From Prevotellaceae bacterium UBA7017 (GTDB lineage: Bacteria; Bacteroidota; Bacteroidia; Bacteroidales; Bacteroidaceae): DNA of 5,756 bases. The translations under genes and the position numbers were made by a program. Below, piece after piece: positions 1 through 5,756 of this stretch. Every line of letters starts with the position of its first letter. Positions within the stretch are counted from its first letter, which is position 1. The notes under the pieces were generated by a model, which was given only the letters and a program-made list of their open reading frames with translations, made no database searches and had not been told where the DNA came from. Location of the stretch: assembly GCA_002449535.1 (NCBI GenBank), contig DJWZ01000032.1:1-5756 (forward strand), written 5' to 3'.

Positions 1-2810
1 ACACCCGTCTGCAGGTAGATATTGTTATCCATACCAGGCAGATTGAGCAGTGAACCGAGGTAAGCCATAATGAAGGCTCCCATCAAACCGAATGGTACAG
101 AAAGCAATACTGCCATCGGGGTGAACCATGAGTTATAGAGCGAAGCAAGGATAAGATATATGAGGATAACACATATTACATATATAAGGACAGTAGCATT
201 AGAGCCTGCTGCCTCCTCAAGCTCTCGTGACATAGAGCTATACTCATAGCTGTAACCCTTTGGCATCGTTTCCTCGAACACCTCGGCAATGACCTTGTGG
301 GCATCGCCTTCCGTATAGCCGCCTGCTGGCTGAATGTAGCAGGTAATACTCTGGAAAAGATTGAAATGTTCTACACTTGCAGTACCCACGACATCCTTAA
401 CAGAGACGAACTCTGAGATAGGAGCCATCTTACCTCCCTGCACTTTTACAAAGATATTGTTAAGGGAAGAAGGGTCAAGGCGATATTCCGGAGAAGCACT
501 CGACACGATACGATACACCTTACCGAACTGGTTGTAGTTACCGATATAGGCACCACCGCAATAAGCTCCAAGTGTATTGAGCACTGTAGCTGGTGACACA
601 CCAGAGCGGTCGCACTGTGCAGCATCTACATCAATCTGATATTTTGGGAAGCGGTCTGAATATGACGTCATCGCCATACTGATTTCCTCACGCTGACCGA
701 GCTTATGCAGGAAATTCCTTGCCAGTTTTGCAAACTCACCCAAATCACCGTCGTTCAAGTCTTCAAGCACAAGGTTCACACTGTTGTTAGAACCGTAACC
801 TGGCACCTGTGGCATCTGGAATGGAGTAACCTGCACATTCTTTATTTCCTTGCAGGCATAGTACAGACGTCCGATAATCATATCTATATAATGATTGAAG
901 CCTTCACGCTCGCTCCATGGTTTCAGACGTATAATCAGCGTACCATAGTTAGAACCGGCTCCAGACATCATACCATAGCCGCAGGCAGAAGCGAAGCTCT
1001 CCAGTTCTGGTATCTCCTGCGCCTTTGCCTCTACCTTCTTCATTATCTCACGTGTTTCATGAAGTGTAGTACCTTCCGGAGCACTTACATCGACGAGGAT
1101 AACGCCCTGGTCCTCCTGCGGAACAAGTCCTGAAGGAAGATTCTTCATGAAGAAGATGAACAGAGCCGCAGCACAAGCCAGCAGTGTCCATGCCAATATT
1201 GGGCGACCAAGGAACTTCTGTACGGCATTTGAATATTTGTTGTAAATGGCATTATAGCTGGCATTGTATGCCATCTTAGTATAGTATGTAAGATTCTTGC
1301 TCTCCTTCTTGCCTTCAGTAACCTTCAACATGATAGCACTCAAGGCAGGACACAATGTAAGAGCCGATATACATGACAGACCTACTGACGAAGCGATGGT
1401 AATACCAAACTGGGTGAAGAATGCTCCTGACGTTCCTGGCATGAAGCAGACAGGAATAAACACCGCCATAAATACCAAGGTACAAGATACAACGGCAACA
1501 GACACCTCGTTCATCGCCTGGCGTGTTGCCTCGCGGGCATCACTGATACCGCCTTCCATCTTTGCCATCACCGCCTCTACTACCACGATGGCATCATCCA
1601 CCACAGTACCGATAGCAAGCACAAGGGCAAAGAGTGTCAGAATGTTGAGAGAGAAACCTGCCAACATAACGACAGCAAAGGTACCCAGCAGCGACACGAT
1701 AATTGAGATAGAAGGAATGATGGTTGCCTTGAAGTTCTGGAGGAAGAAGAACACCACGAGAATCACAAGGATAATGGCAATGACAAGTGTCTCTACCACA
1801 CTGTCAATAGCAGCATAAAGGAAGTCATCAGAACTCATCAGCGTAACGAATTCCAATCCTGCAGGCATCATAGGCTTCAGGTCCTCGAACAGCTTATTTA
1901 TATTGGCATTCACCTCAGTAGCATTAGCACCAGGTGCCTGGAATATCAAGAACATAGTACCAGGCTTACCTCCAATGTTTGACATGAAGTTATAGCTCAT
2001 GGCACCTATCTCTACATCTGCCACATCGCTTAGGTGGAGCATGTGACCACCATCGCTGGTACGGAGTACGATGTCATTGAATTCCTCAATAGTCTTCAGA
2101 GTACCTTTATACTCCATAGTATATTGATAGTTGTTCTCTGACTGGTCACCCAATGAACCCGTTGCAGCCACAAAGCTCTGACTGCTAACAGCTTCAAACA
2201 CATCATTTGGCTCCAAGCCGTATTGCGCCAAGACATCAGGCTTCAACCATATACGCAGGGCATAGGTATTACCCAGTGACTGTACCTCACCTACGCCACT
2301 GATACGCATCAGACGTGGCTTGACGTTGATGTCAACATAGTTAGAGACGAAGTTGTCATCATACTTGCCATCGGCACTCTTCACGGCAACAATCTGCAAG
2401 ATACTGTTCTGTTTCTTCGCTACCTGCACACCGACCTTCGTAACTTCGGCAGGCAACATTGACGTAGCGCGAGTAACACGGTTCTGTACGTTGACAGCTG
2501 CCATATCAGGATCTGTGCCACCCTTGAAATATACGTTGATTTCAACCTCACCATTAGATGATGCCTTACTTGTCATATATGTCATGTCTGGCACACCGTT
2601 GATAGCAGATTCGAGCGGCTGCACGACAGATTTCATGATAGTATTGGCATCGGCACCAGTGTAACTTGTCGTTACGTTGACTGTTGGTGGCGCAATGTTC
2701 GGATATTGCTCAATTGGCAGGGTACTCATACAGATATATCCCACCAAAGAGATGACAATAGAGATGGCACATGCCATCACGTATTTGTTTATAAATATGT
2801 TATTCTTCAT
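1..2810 (-). CDS. RND multidrug efflux pump, inner-membrane subunit (AcrB/HAE-1 family), 3' end cut by window
   Basis: This is a proton-driven inner-membrane pump that exports drugs or other hydrophobic compounds through an adaptor and an outer-membrane channel. About 936 codons are visible without a stop or frameshift, starting at the ATG 20 bases after the adaptor stop. AcrB-family landmarks appear in order: TM1 near residues 10-30 followed by LPIEQYP and NIAPPTV; the periplasmic porter domain; then TM2-TM6 near 336-485. These include LVLAIGTVVDDAIVVVEAV, whose Asp405-Asp406 match the AcrB proton-relay pair Asp407/Asp408. LTLCPALSAIMLK follows, TM7 lies near 539-557 before LPSGLVPQEDQG, and TM8-TM9 lie near 872-918. 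The frame leaves the window at NNIYLQTGV, at the start of TM10. The counterpart of the AcrB relay lysine (Lys940), about ten residues further on, and TM10-12 are therefore not visible. The substrate cannot be told from sequence. No regulator gene is adjacent in the window. Confidence 0.96.
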   Translation of the reverse strand, partial: MKNNIFINKYVMACAISIVISLVGYICMSTLPIEQYPNIAPPTVNVTTSYTGADANTIMKSVVQPLESAINGVPDMTYMTSKASSNGEVEINVYFKGGTDPDMAAVNVQNRVTRATSMLPAEVTKVGVQVAKKQNSILQIVAVKSADGKYDDNFVSNYVDINVKPRLMRISGVGEVQSLGNTYALRIWLKPDVLAQYGLEPNDVFEAVSSQSFVAATGSLGDQSENNYQYTMEYKGTLKTIEEFNDIVLRTSDGGHMLHLSDVADVEIGAMSYNFMSNIGGKPGTMFLIFQAPGANATEVNANINKLFEDLKPMMPAGLEFVTLMSSDDFLYAAIDSVVETLVIAIILVILVVFFFLQNFKATIIPSISIIVSLLGTFAVVMLAGFSLNILTLFALVLAIGTVVDDAIVVVEAVMAKMEGGISDAREATRQAMNEVSVAVVSCTLVFMAVFIPVCFMPGTSGAFFTQFGITIASSVGLSCISALTLCPALSAIMLKVTEGKKESKNLTYYTKMAYNASYNAIYNKYSNAVQKFLGRPILAWTLLACAAALFIFFMKNLPSGLVPQEDQGVILVDVSAPEGTTLHETREIMKKVEAKAQEIPELESFASACGYGMMSGAGSNYGTLIIRLKPWSEREGFNHYIDMIIGRLYYACKEIKNVQVTPFQMPQVPGYGSNNSVNLVLEDLNDGDLGEFAKLARNFLHKLGQREEISMAMTSYSDRFPKYQIDVDAAQCDRSGVSPATVLNTLGAYCGGAYIGNYNQFGKVYRIVSSASPEYRLDPSSLNNIFVKVQGGKMAPISEFVSVKDVVGTASVEHFNLFQSITCYIQPAGGYTEGDAHKVIAEVFEETMPKGYSYEYSSMSRELEEAAGSNATVLIYVICVILIYLILASLYNSWFTPMAVLLSVPFGLMGAFIMAYLGSLLNLPGMDNNIYLQTG

Positions 2811-2830
2811 ATTACAGAAGCTCTGATTAT

Positions 2831-3964
2831 TTACTTTTCACTCTTTTTCTCTTCTGGAAAGAGTACGCGCTCTCCTTCCTGGACATTGTTTGCACCTTCT
2901 GTAACAATCTTGTCGCCTACCTTGAGACCTGTAAGAATGATGACATCCTTACCGTTTCCTGTTGGTGCTGTTGTAACGGTTACAGCTGTAGCAGTGCTGT
3001 CCTTCTGAACCTTATAAACCAATGACTGGTCCTGCAGACGAACAACTGCATTCTGTGGAACAACCATAACATTCTTCTCTGCAACAGGAATAACGATAGT
3101 TCCCTGTATGCCTGAATAGAGATGTCCTTCAGGATTAGGGAATGTTGCCTTTGATGCCAAAGAACCTGTAGCAGCATCTACCACGCCTGTCAAACTGGTG
3201 ATACGACCTTTGTAAGGATATTCCGTACCATTCTTCATTATGAATGTTACGTCAGGAAGATTTGCGATGTATTTTTCTTTATCAAAGTCTTTTATTCCCT
3301 CTTGCACCATCTCTTCGATAACAGCCTCTGTAACAGAGAATTCTGCTGTCATAGTAGTATTGCCACTGAGGATGGTAAGTTCGGACATAGGACTTACCTG
3401 GTCTCCTGCACGAACAGGAATCATACCGATAACGCCCGAAACTGGAGCCGATATGGTGCAGAAGCCCAAATTAACCTTTGCACGGTTTACAGAAGCGCGA
3501 GCCTGTGCAACAGCTGCCTGTGCCTGATGGTATGTATTCAGAGAGTTGTCGAGCATATAGCGGCTCACTATCTGCTTGTCAAACAGATTTTTGTTTGACT
3601 CATACTCCAGTTTTGCACTGCTTTCCTGTGCAAGGGCAGCATTCAGATTAGCCTGAGCAGCCTCCAATTCCAGCTGCGCATTGCGCTGGTCGATAATGAA
3701 GAGAGTCTGTCCCTTTACCACCTGCTGACCTTCGCTGACGCATATTTTAACCAACTGACCACTAATCTGTGGAGTAACGGTAACATCGGTCTTACCCTTC
3801 ATCTTGGCACTGAACTTAATCGGAATTTCAATGTCAGACTTTGTCACTGTCATTGTCTTGTAAGATGATGGAATCTCTTTTGGAATGTCAAGACCACACG
3901 AAGTGAACCCTCCTACCACAGCAGCCATCGCTATGGCACATGCCATTACATTTTTCTTTTTCAT
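2831..3964 (-). CDS. RND efflux periplasmic adaptor lipoprotein (HlyD/AcrA family)
   Basis: The 377-residue product is the membrane fusion protein that links the RND pump encoded next to it to an outer-membrane channel. Residues 1-22 form a signal peptide ending in FTSC, so Cys23 is the probable lipidation site. Phe at -3 is unusual but tolerated in Bacteroidota. The first lipoyl half is near 62-92 (ISGQLVKICVSEGQQVVKGQ). An Ala/Gln-rich alpha-helical hairpin follows near 95-165, and the second lipoyl half is near 166-200 (ISAPVSGVIG). The beta-barrel is near 205-290, with FPNPEGHLYSGIQG at its end, and the membrane-proximal domain includes VVPQNAVVRL. Length and domain order are typical of the family. 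The ATG at 3964 is chosen because it gives a complete signal peptide; later Met codons (7, 13) would cut into it. The stop is 20 bases before the pump start, so the two genes are almost certainly cotranscribed. No Shine-Dalgarno sequence is seen, as is usual in this phylum. Confidence 0.95.
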   Translation of the reverse strand: MKKKNVMACAIAMAAVVGGFTSCGLDIPKEIPSSYKTMTVTKSDIEIPIKFSAKMKGKTDVTVTPQISGQLVKICVSEGQQVVKGQTLFIIDQRNAQLELEAAQANLNAALAQESSAKLEYESNKNLFDKQIVSRYMLDNSLNTYHQAQAAVAQARASVNRAKVNLGFCTISAPVSGVIGMIPVRAGDQVSPMSELTILSGNTTMTAEFSVTEAVIEEMVQEGIKDFDKEKYIANLPDVTFIMKNGTEYPYKGRITSLTGVVDAATGSLASKATFPNPEGHLYSGIQGTIVIPVAEKNVMVVPQNAVVRLQDQSLVYKVQKDSTATAVTVTTAPTGNGKDVIILTGLKVGDKIVTEGANNVQEGERVLFPEEKKSEK

Positions 3965-3987
3965 GTTTTTTAATGTTTATATTATTG

Positions 3988-4146
3988 TTATCGTTTTCGA
4001 TTACTGTTGTTGGGTGAAGCAAGGAAACCTGCCACGATGTAACCTAATACTACAGGTTGCTTTAACTGCTTGAAAAGCAGAGTCATCGCGCCTGCGCAAA
4101 TCAAAATAAGGGCGAGGTTGGCAATTAACGGTTCTAATTGTGACAT
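3988..4146 (-). pseudogene. Truncated N-terminus of a Kef/CPA2-type cation:proton antiporter
   Basis: This short frame encodes 52 residues beginning MSQLEPLIANLALILICAGA and continuing MTLLFKQLKQPVVLGYIVAG, then FLASPNNSNRKR and a stop. LALILI...TLLFKxLKQPxVLGYIxAGFLxxP is the characteristic opening of Bacteroidota Kef-type (CPA2) antiporters, covering the first transmembrane helix and the start of the next. Intact members run to many hundreds of residues. Similarity appears to end around residue 45, after which the residues are polar and basic and the frame closes. I read it as the remnant of an antiporter gene whose body was lost or replaced by the efflux operon. The stop lies 23 bases before the adaptor ATG, and a good promoter stands about 60 bases upstream, so the fragment may still be transcribed and translated as a leader. 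A genuine small membrane protein is possible but less likely. The family assignment is from memory of the motif, without a search. Confidence 0.7.
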
Positions 4147-4204
4147 AATGTTTTATTTTAAATTATTTGAATTATGAAACATTCGTACATATAGAAAGGT
4201 GGTG

Positions 4205-4236
4205 CAAAGGTACAACAAATTATTTAAAAAAACAAA
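4205..4236 (-). promoter_or_regulatory. Bacteroidota vegetative promoter for the antiporter remnant and efflux operon
   Basis: On the minus strand TTTG (4236-4233) is followed after exactly 20 bases by TACCTTTG (4212-4205), a full match to the Bacteroidota -33/-7 consensus (TTTG, TAnnTTTG). Transcription would start near 4198, giving a leader of about 50 bases before the remnant ATG at 4146. The region just upstream is rich in A/T tracts, which may help RNA polymerase binding. No TAnnTTTG match was seen between 4146 and the adaptor start, so this is the best candidate for expressing the adaptor and pump. Confidence 0.8.
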
Positions 4237-4267
4237 AAAAACGCTTAAATTCATATATTTTTTTTAA

Positions 4268-4411
4268 ATGAGAAGTCACCTATATGCGCTCAGAGGCATG
4301 TTTGTATTGCTCCTTTGCGCCCAGAGCCTTTTCTGCGAGGTTACAAGAGGCTCGCAACGCAGATTTTGGTGCTTCTGTAAGATAGGTTATGCGTTTCTCC
4401 CTGCAAAATAG
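4268..4411 (+). other. Doubtful 47-codon ORF in the divergent intergenic region
   Basis: An ATG at 4268 opens a frame of 47 codons ending at TAG 4409-4411. The product starts MRSHLYALRGMFVLLLCAQS, has one short hydrophobic stretch near residues 11-23, then a Cys/Arg/aromatic-rich part (RRFWCFCKIGYAFLPAK). No consensus promoter is seen in front of it, and its stop overlaps the TAGGG inverted repeat upstream of the next gene. Its composition looks like non-coding DNA read by chance or a repeated intergenic block rather than a real protein. I do not recognise a family and list it only so that this stretch is accounted for. Confidence 0.15.
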
Positions 4412-4422
4412 GGAAAACCCTA
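4409..4422. promoter_or_regulatory. Inverted repeat TAGGG-AAAA-CCCTA, possible operator of the SIMPL gene
   Basis: Perfect 5-bp arms (TAGGG 4409-4413, CCCTA 4418-4422) flank AAAA. Counting back from the -7 element at 4445-4452, the repeat lies at roughly -46 to -33. A TTTG box should stand there but is absent. A third half-site, CCCT at 4399-4402, lies 19 bases upstream of the second CCCT. The position suits an activator or repressor site for the SIMPL promoter; the binding protein is unknown. Confidence 0.4.
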
Positions 4423-4444
4423 ACGATATTTTACAGAACAGTTG

Positions 4445-4452
4445 TACTTTTG
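4445..4452 (+). promoter_or_regulatory. -7 element (TACTTTTG) of the SIMPL gene promoter
   Basis: TACTTTTG, followed by CATCG, fits the Bacteroidota -7 consensus TAnnTTTG and would start transcription near 4459, about 45 bases before the ATG at 4504. No TTTG stands 19-21 bases upstream, so the promoter looks only half-consensus. This element also argues against a TTG start at 4450, which lies inside it. Confidence 0.65.
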
Positions 4453-4467
4453 CATCGAAAACAAAAA

Positions 4468-4503
4468 ATAGTTACCAAAACTATAACAAAAAAGAGAATA
4501 GTT
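4468..4503 (+). promoter_or_regulatory. 5' leader with two copies of ATAGTT competing for one AACTAT
   Basis: In the presumed untranslated leader, ATAGTT (4468-4473) can pair with AACTAT (4479-4484) across a 5-base loop. The same AACTAT can instead pair with a second ATAGTT (4498-4503) that abuts the start codon. The two copies belong to a direct repeat AATAGTTA 30 bases apart. One pairing leaves the start free and the other covers it. The helices are short and A/T rich, so this is suggestive only. Confidence 0.25.
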
Positions 4504-5211
4504 ATGAAAACAAATGAAAAGATTATTGCAGCCTCAGTGATAGGTTTTGCAATTATTGTATTGGGATTTTCACTTCGCAGCGGTATCGTAACATTCAAGG
4601 ATATGGACCGCAGCGTAACAGTAAAGGGTTTGTCTGAACGAGAGGTGAATGCCAACAAGGTAACATGGCCTTTGGTTTATAAGGAATTGGGTAATGACCC
4701 AGCCGAGATGTATGACCTTCTGACCCAAAAGAACAAAAAGGTGTTGGCTTTCCTAAAGTCTGCCGGCATCAAGGAATCAGACATCAGTGTCAATCCTCCT
4801 GTTATCTCTGACCGTCAGGCAGATAATTACGGAAACGAAATAATGAACTACCGCTACAAGGCTACCAGCGTCATAACAGTCACTTCTACAGAGGTTGACA
4901 AGGTGCGCTCACTGATGCGCCGCCAGTCAGAACTGATGAAACAGGGCATTGCTTTGGTGAGTGAGGAATATGGCGGAAATAGCGTCGTGTATGAATTCAC
5001 GGGCCTCAACAAGGTGAAGCCAGACATGATAGAAGAGGCTACCAAGAATGCCCGCAAGACAGCACAGAAGTTTGCAGACGATTCCGGCAGTTCTCTTGGT
5101 GAAATCCGCAATGCGCAGCAGGGACAGTTCTCTATAGAGGATAGAGATGCTAATACACCTTATATAAAAAGGTTGCGTGTTGTAAACACTGTTGAATACT
5201 CTATACGTTAA
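4504..5211 (+). CDS. Membrane-anchored SIMPL domain (DUF541) protein
   Basis: The 235-residue product has an N-terminal hydrophobic segment near residues 7-23 (IIAASVIGFAIIVLGFSL) that acts as a membrane anchor or uncleaved signal. A SIMPL domain fills most of the rest, from about residue 37 (SVTVKGLSEREVNANKVTW) to the end. The closing part, SLGEIRNAQQGQFSIEDRD then RLRVVNTVEYSI, is typical of Bacteroidota members. The family includes E. coli YggE and Brucella BP26. It forms envelope-located oligomers, and its biochemical role is not settled, although YggE has been linked to oxidative stress. The ATG at 4504 is preferred. The frame can be extended to a TTG at 4450, but that codon lies within the -7 promoter element and the extra residues are Lys-rich with no family resemblance. 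The gene appears monocistronic: it is divergent from the efflux operon and followed by a strong hairpin. Nothing ties it functionally to its neighbours. Confidence 0.93.
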   Translation: MKTNEKIIAASVIGFAIIVLGFSLRSGIVTFKDMDRSVTVKGLSEREVNANKVTWPLVYKELGNDPAEMYDLLTQKNKKVLAFLKSAGIKESDISVNPPVISDRQADNYGNEIMNYRYKATSVITVTSTEVDKVRSLMRRQSELMKQGIALVSEEYGGNSVVYEFTGLNKVKPDMIEEATKNARKTAQKFADDSGSSLGEIRNAQQGQFSIEDRDANTPYIKRLRVVNTVEYSIR

Positions 5212-5258
5212 TAGCCCCCAAAGGGAAAGAAGTAACGATTAAAGGCTTGAGATTTAAT

Positions 5259-5297
5259 ATTGTTAGGCGTGGGAAAATATTTTCCTACGCCTACAAT
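5259..5297 (+). terminator. Strong hairpin, probable terminator of the SIMPL gene
   Basis: The arms TAGGCGTGGGAAAAT (5264-5278) and ATTTTCCTACGCCTA (5279-5293) pair over 15 positions with a single G-T wobble. After a one-base bulge at 5263 the stem extends by four more pairs (5259-5262 with 5294-5297). In RNA a few of the central A/T pairs would open to form the loop. TTTT (5297-5300) follows the right arm. The stem begins about 50 bases after the SIMPL stop. It is the most stable structure in the window and could block transcription in both directions. Confidence 0.65.
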
Positions 5298-5302
5298 TTT
5301 AT

Positions 5303-5365
5303 GTTCAAGGGCTTGAAACACCTGTCCAAGGACTTTGGACAGTAGTTCAAGGGCTTTGAACATAA
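5303..5365. repeat. Three tandem 21-bp repeats, each a palindrome
   Basis: Three units follow one another with an exact 21-base period. Their 17-base cores are GTTCAAGGGCTTGAAAC (5303-5319), GTCCAAGGACTTTGGAC (5324-5340) and GTTCAAGGGCTTTGAAC (5345-5361), separated by 4 bases. Each is an inverted repeat: 6-bp arms 5304-5309/5312-5317 in the first, 8-bp arms 5322-5329/5335-5342 in the second, 6-bp arms 5345-5350/5356-5361 in the third. The outer ends (ATGTTCAA 5301-5308, TTGAACAT 5356-5363) also pair, so the whole block could fold as one branched structure. Between units two and three, T to C in the left arm is matched by A to G in the right arm. The block sits between the SIMPL terminator and the next promoter. 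Its role is unknown: an array of protein sites two helical turns apart, an RNA structure, or a dispersed repeat family. Confidence 0.85.
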
Positions 5366-5410
5366 ATTCTTCCGAGGGGACAGACAAAATTCTGGGTGAA
5401 GAAAAATAAA

Positions 5411-5443
5411 ATTGCTTTTATTTAAAATAAAAATTTCTGCAAT
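5411..5443. repeat. A/T-rich inverted repeat just upstream of the fucose synthase promoter
   Basis: TTTTATTT (5416-5423) and AAATAAAA (5425-5432) are perfect 8-bp arms around one A. ATTGC (5411-5415) and GCAAT (5439-5443) form an outer pair, with six unpaired bases on the right side. It ends three bases before the -33 box, so it could be an upstream promoter element or operator. Low complexity makes chance likely. The stretch between 5366 and 5410 shows nothing recognisable. Confidence 0.3.
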
Positions 5444-5445
5444 AG

Positions 5446-5477
5446 TTTGTTTTTTTGCTCTTTTTTTTGTAATTTCG
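5446..5477 (+). promoter_or_regulatory. Bacteroidota vegetative promoter for the GDP-fucose synthase gene
   Basis: TTTG (5446-5449), a 20-base T-rich spacer, then TAATTTCG (5470-5477), one base away from TAnnTTTG. The spacing equals that of the minus-strand promoter at 4205-4236. Transcription would start near 5484, leaving a leader of about 45 bases without a Shine-Dalgarno sequence before the ATG at 5529. Confidence 0.7.
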
Positions 5478-5528
5478 CAGCCAAATTAGTTAAAATGGCT
5501 TAGTAGTTCAATCGGTTATTGATAAAAT

Positions 5529-5756
5529 ATGTTAGACAAATCAAGTAAAATATATGTCGCAGGACATCACGGATTGGTGGGTTCTGCGATATGGAACAAC
5601 CTAAAGGCTCGTGGATATAACAATCTCGTAGGCCGTTCTCACAAAGAACTGGACCTGACAAATCAGGTTGCAGTAAAGGCTTTTTTTGATGAAGAGAAGC
5701 CAGACGCAGTAGTATTGGCAGCAGCCTTCGTAGGTGGCATAATGGCAAACAGTCTC
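5529..5756 (+). CDS. fcl: GDP-L-fucose synthase, N-terminal part (cut by window end)
   Basis: The first 76 codons are present. The enzyme is an NADPH-dependent epimerase/reductase of the extended short-chain dehydrogenase family. It converts GDP-4-keto-6-deoxymannose to GDP-L-fucose in the cytosol, for fucosylated surface glycans and glycoproteins. The start MLDKSSKIYVAGHHGLVGSA contains the Rossmann dinucleotide-binding motif GxxGxxG (Gly12, Gly15, Gly18). SHKELDLTNQVAV and DAVVLAAAFVGGIMAN match the same regions of E. coli Fcl (AAAKVGGIVAN there; Phe in place of Lys looks normal for Bacteroidota). The catalytic Ser-Tyr-Lys residues lie beyond the window. The usual partner gene gmd (GDP-mannose 4,6-dehydratase) is not upstream, and this gene has its own promoter, so gmd must be downstream or elsewhere. 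Confidence 0.93.
   Translation, partial: MLDKSSKIYVAGHHGLVGSAIWNNLKARGYNNLVGRSHKELDLTNQVAVKAFFDEEKPDAVVLAAAFVGGIMANSL

Noticed and set aside
705..3598. Several plus-strand open frames of 95-173 codons (705-1133, 1297-1818, 2353-2664, 2706-3008, 3240-3527, 3302-3598).
   Set aside because: All lie opposite the intact pump and adaptor genes, have no family resemblance and no promoter; they are antisense shadows.
4041..4058. Inverted repeat AACCT/AGGTT with an 8-base spacer.
   Set aside because: It falls inside the coding remnant (Val-Val-Leu-Gly-Tyr region) where codon content explains it; the arms are only 5 bp.
4450..4503. Upstream extension of the SIMPL frame to a TTG start.
   Set aside because: The TTG lies within the -7 promoter element and the extra 18 residues are Lys-rich without family similarity; the ATG at 4504 gives a normal N-terminal anchor.
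5367..5403. TTCTTC/GAAGAA arms across a 25-base loop.
   Set aside because: Short low-complexity arms with a long loop are expected by chance in A/T-rich intergenic DNA.
5496..5526. GGCTTAGTAGTTCAATCGG resembles the 5' part of a tRNA (acceptor and D-arm).
   Set aside because: The D-stem does not close properly, no T-arm motif (GGTTCRA) or matching acceptor strand follows, and the fucose synthase coding sequence begins at 5529.
1..5756. CRISPR arrays, insertion sequences, integrase attachment sites, defence genes.
   Set aside because: No spaced direct-repeat array, transposase frame or terminal inverted repeats were seen; the only tandem repeat (5303-5365) has 4-base gaps, too short for spacers.

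Overview
The window looks like chromosomal DNA from a member of the Bacteroidales, most likely a Prevotella-like genus. The proteins resemble Bacteroidota families. Two promoters match the Bacteroidota vegetative pattern (TTTG, 20 bases, TAnnTTTG or one base off), and start codons lack Shine-Dalgarno sequences. The genus is an inference from general familiarity, not from a search.

Left part (1-4236, minus strand): a tripartite efflux operon read right to left. A good promoter at 4205-4236 is followed by a 52-codon remnant (4146-3988) that looks like the beginning of a Kef/CPA2-type cation:proton antiporter. Next come a periplasmic adaptor lipoprotein (HlyD/AcrA family, 3964-2831) and, 20 bases later, an inner-membrane RND pump of the AcrB/HAE-1 type (2810 to beyond base 1). 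The pump lacks its last hundred or so residues only because the window ends. An outer-membrane TolC-like channel would be expected next but lies outside the window. I see no second promoter in front of the adaptor gene, so the old antiporter promoter probably now drives the pump.

Middle (4147-4503): a divergent intergenic region. It holds the minus-strand promoter, a doubtful 47-codon ORF, a TAGGG/CCCTA inverted repeat where a -33 box would be expected, and a TAnnTTTG promoter for the plus-strand gene. That gene encodes a 235-residue membrane-anchored SIMPL (DUF541) protein (4504-5211).

Right part (5212-5756): a 317-base intergenic region, rich in structure. It has a strong hairpin that probably terminates the SIMPL transcript, three exact-period 21-bp palindromic repeats with a compensatory base pair change, an A/T palindrome, and a promoter. 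The promoter reads into the first 76 codons of a GDP-L-fucose synthase gene, cut off by the window end.

The genes are ordinary cell-envelope functions (efflux, an envelope protein of uncertain role, nucleotide-sugar synthesis). I found no complete new system. The two points most worth checking are the truncated antiporter whose promoter appears to feed the efflux operon, and the covarying tandem palindromes at 5303-5365.
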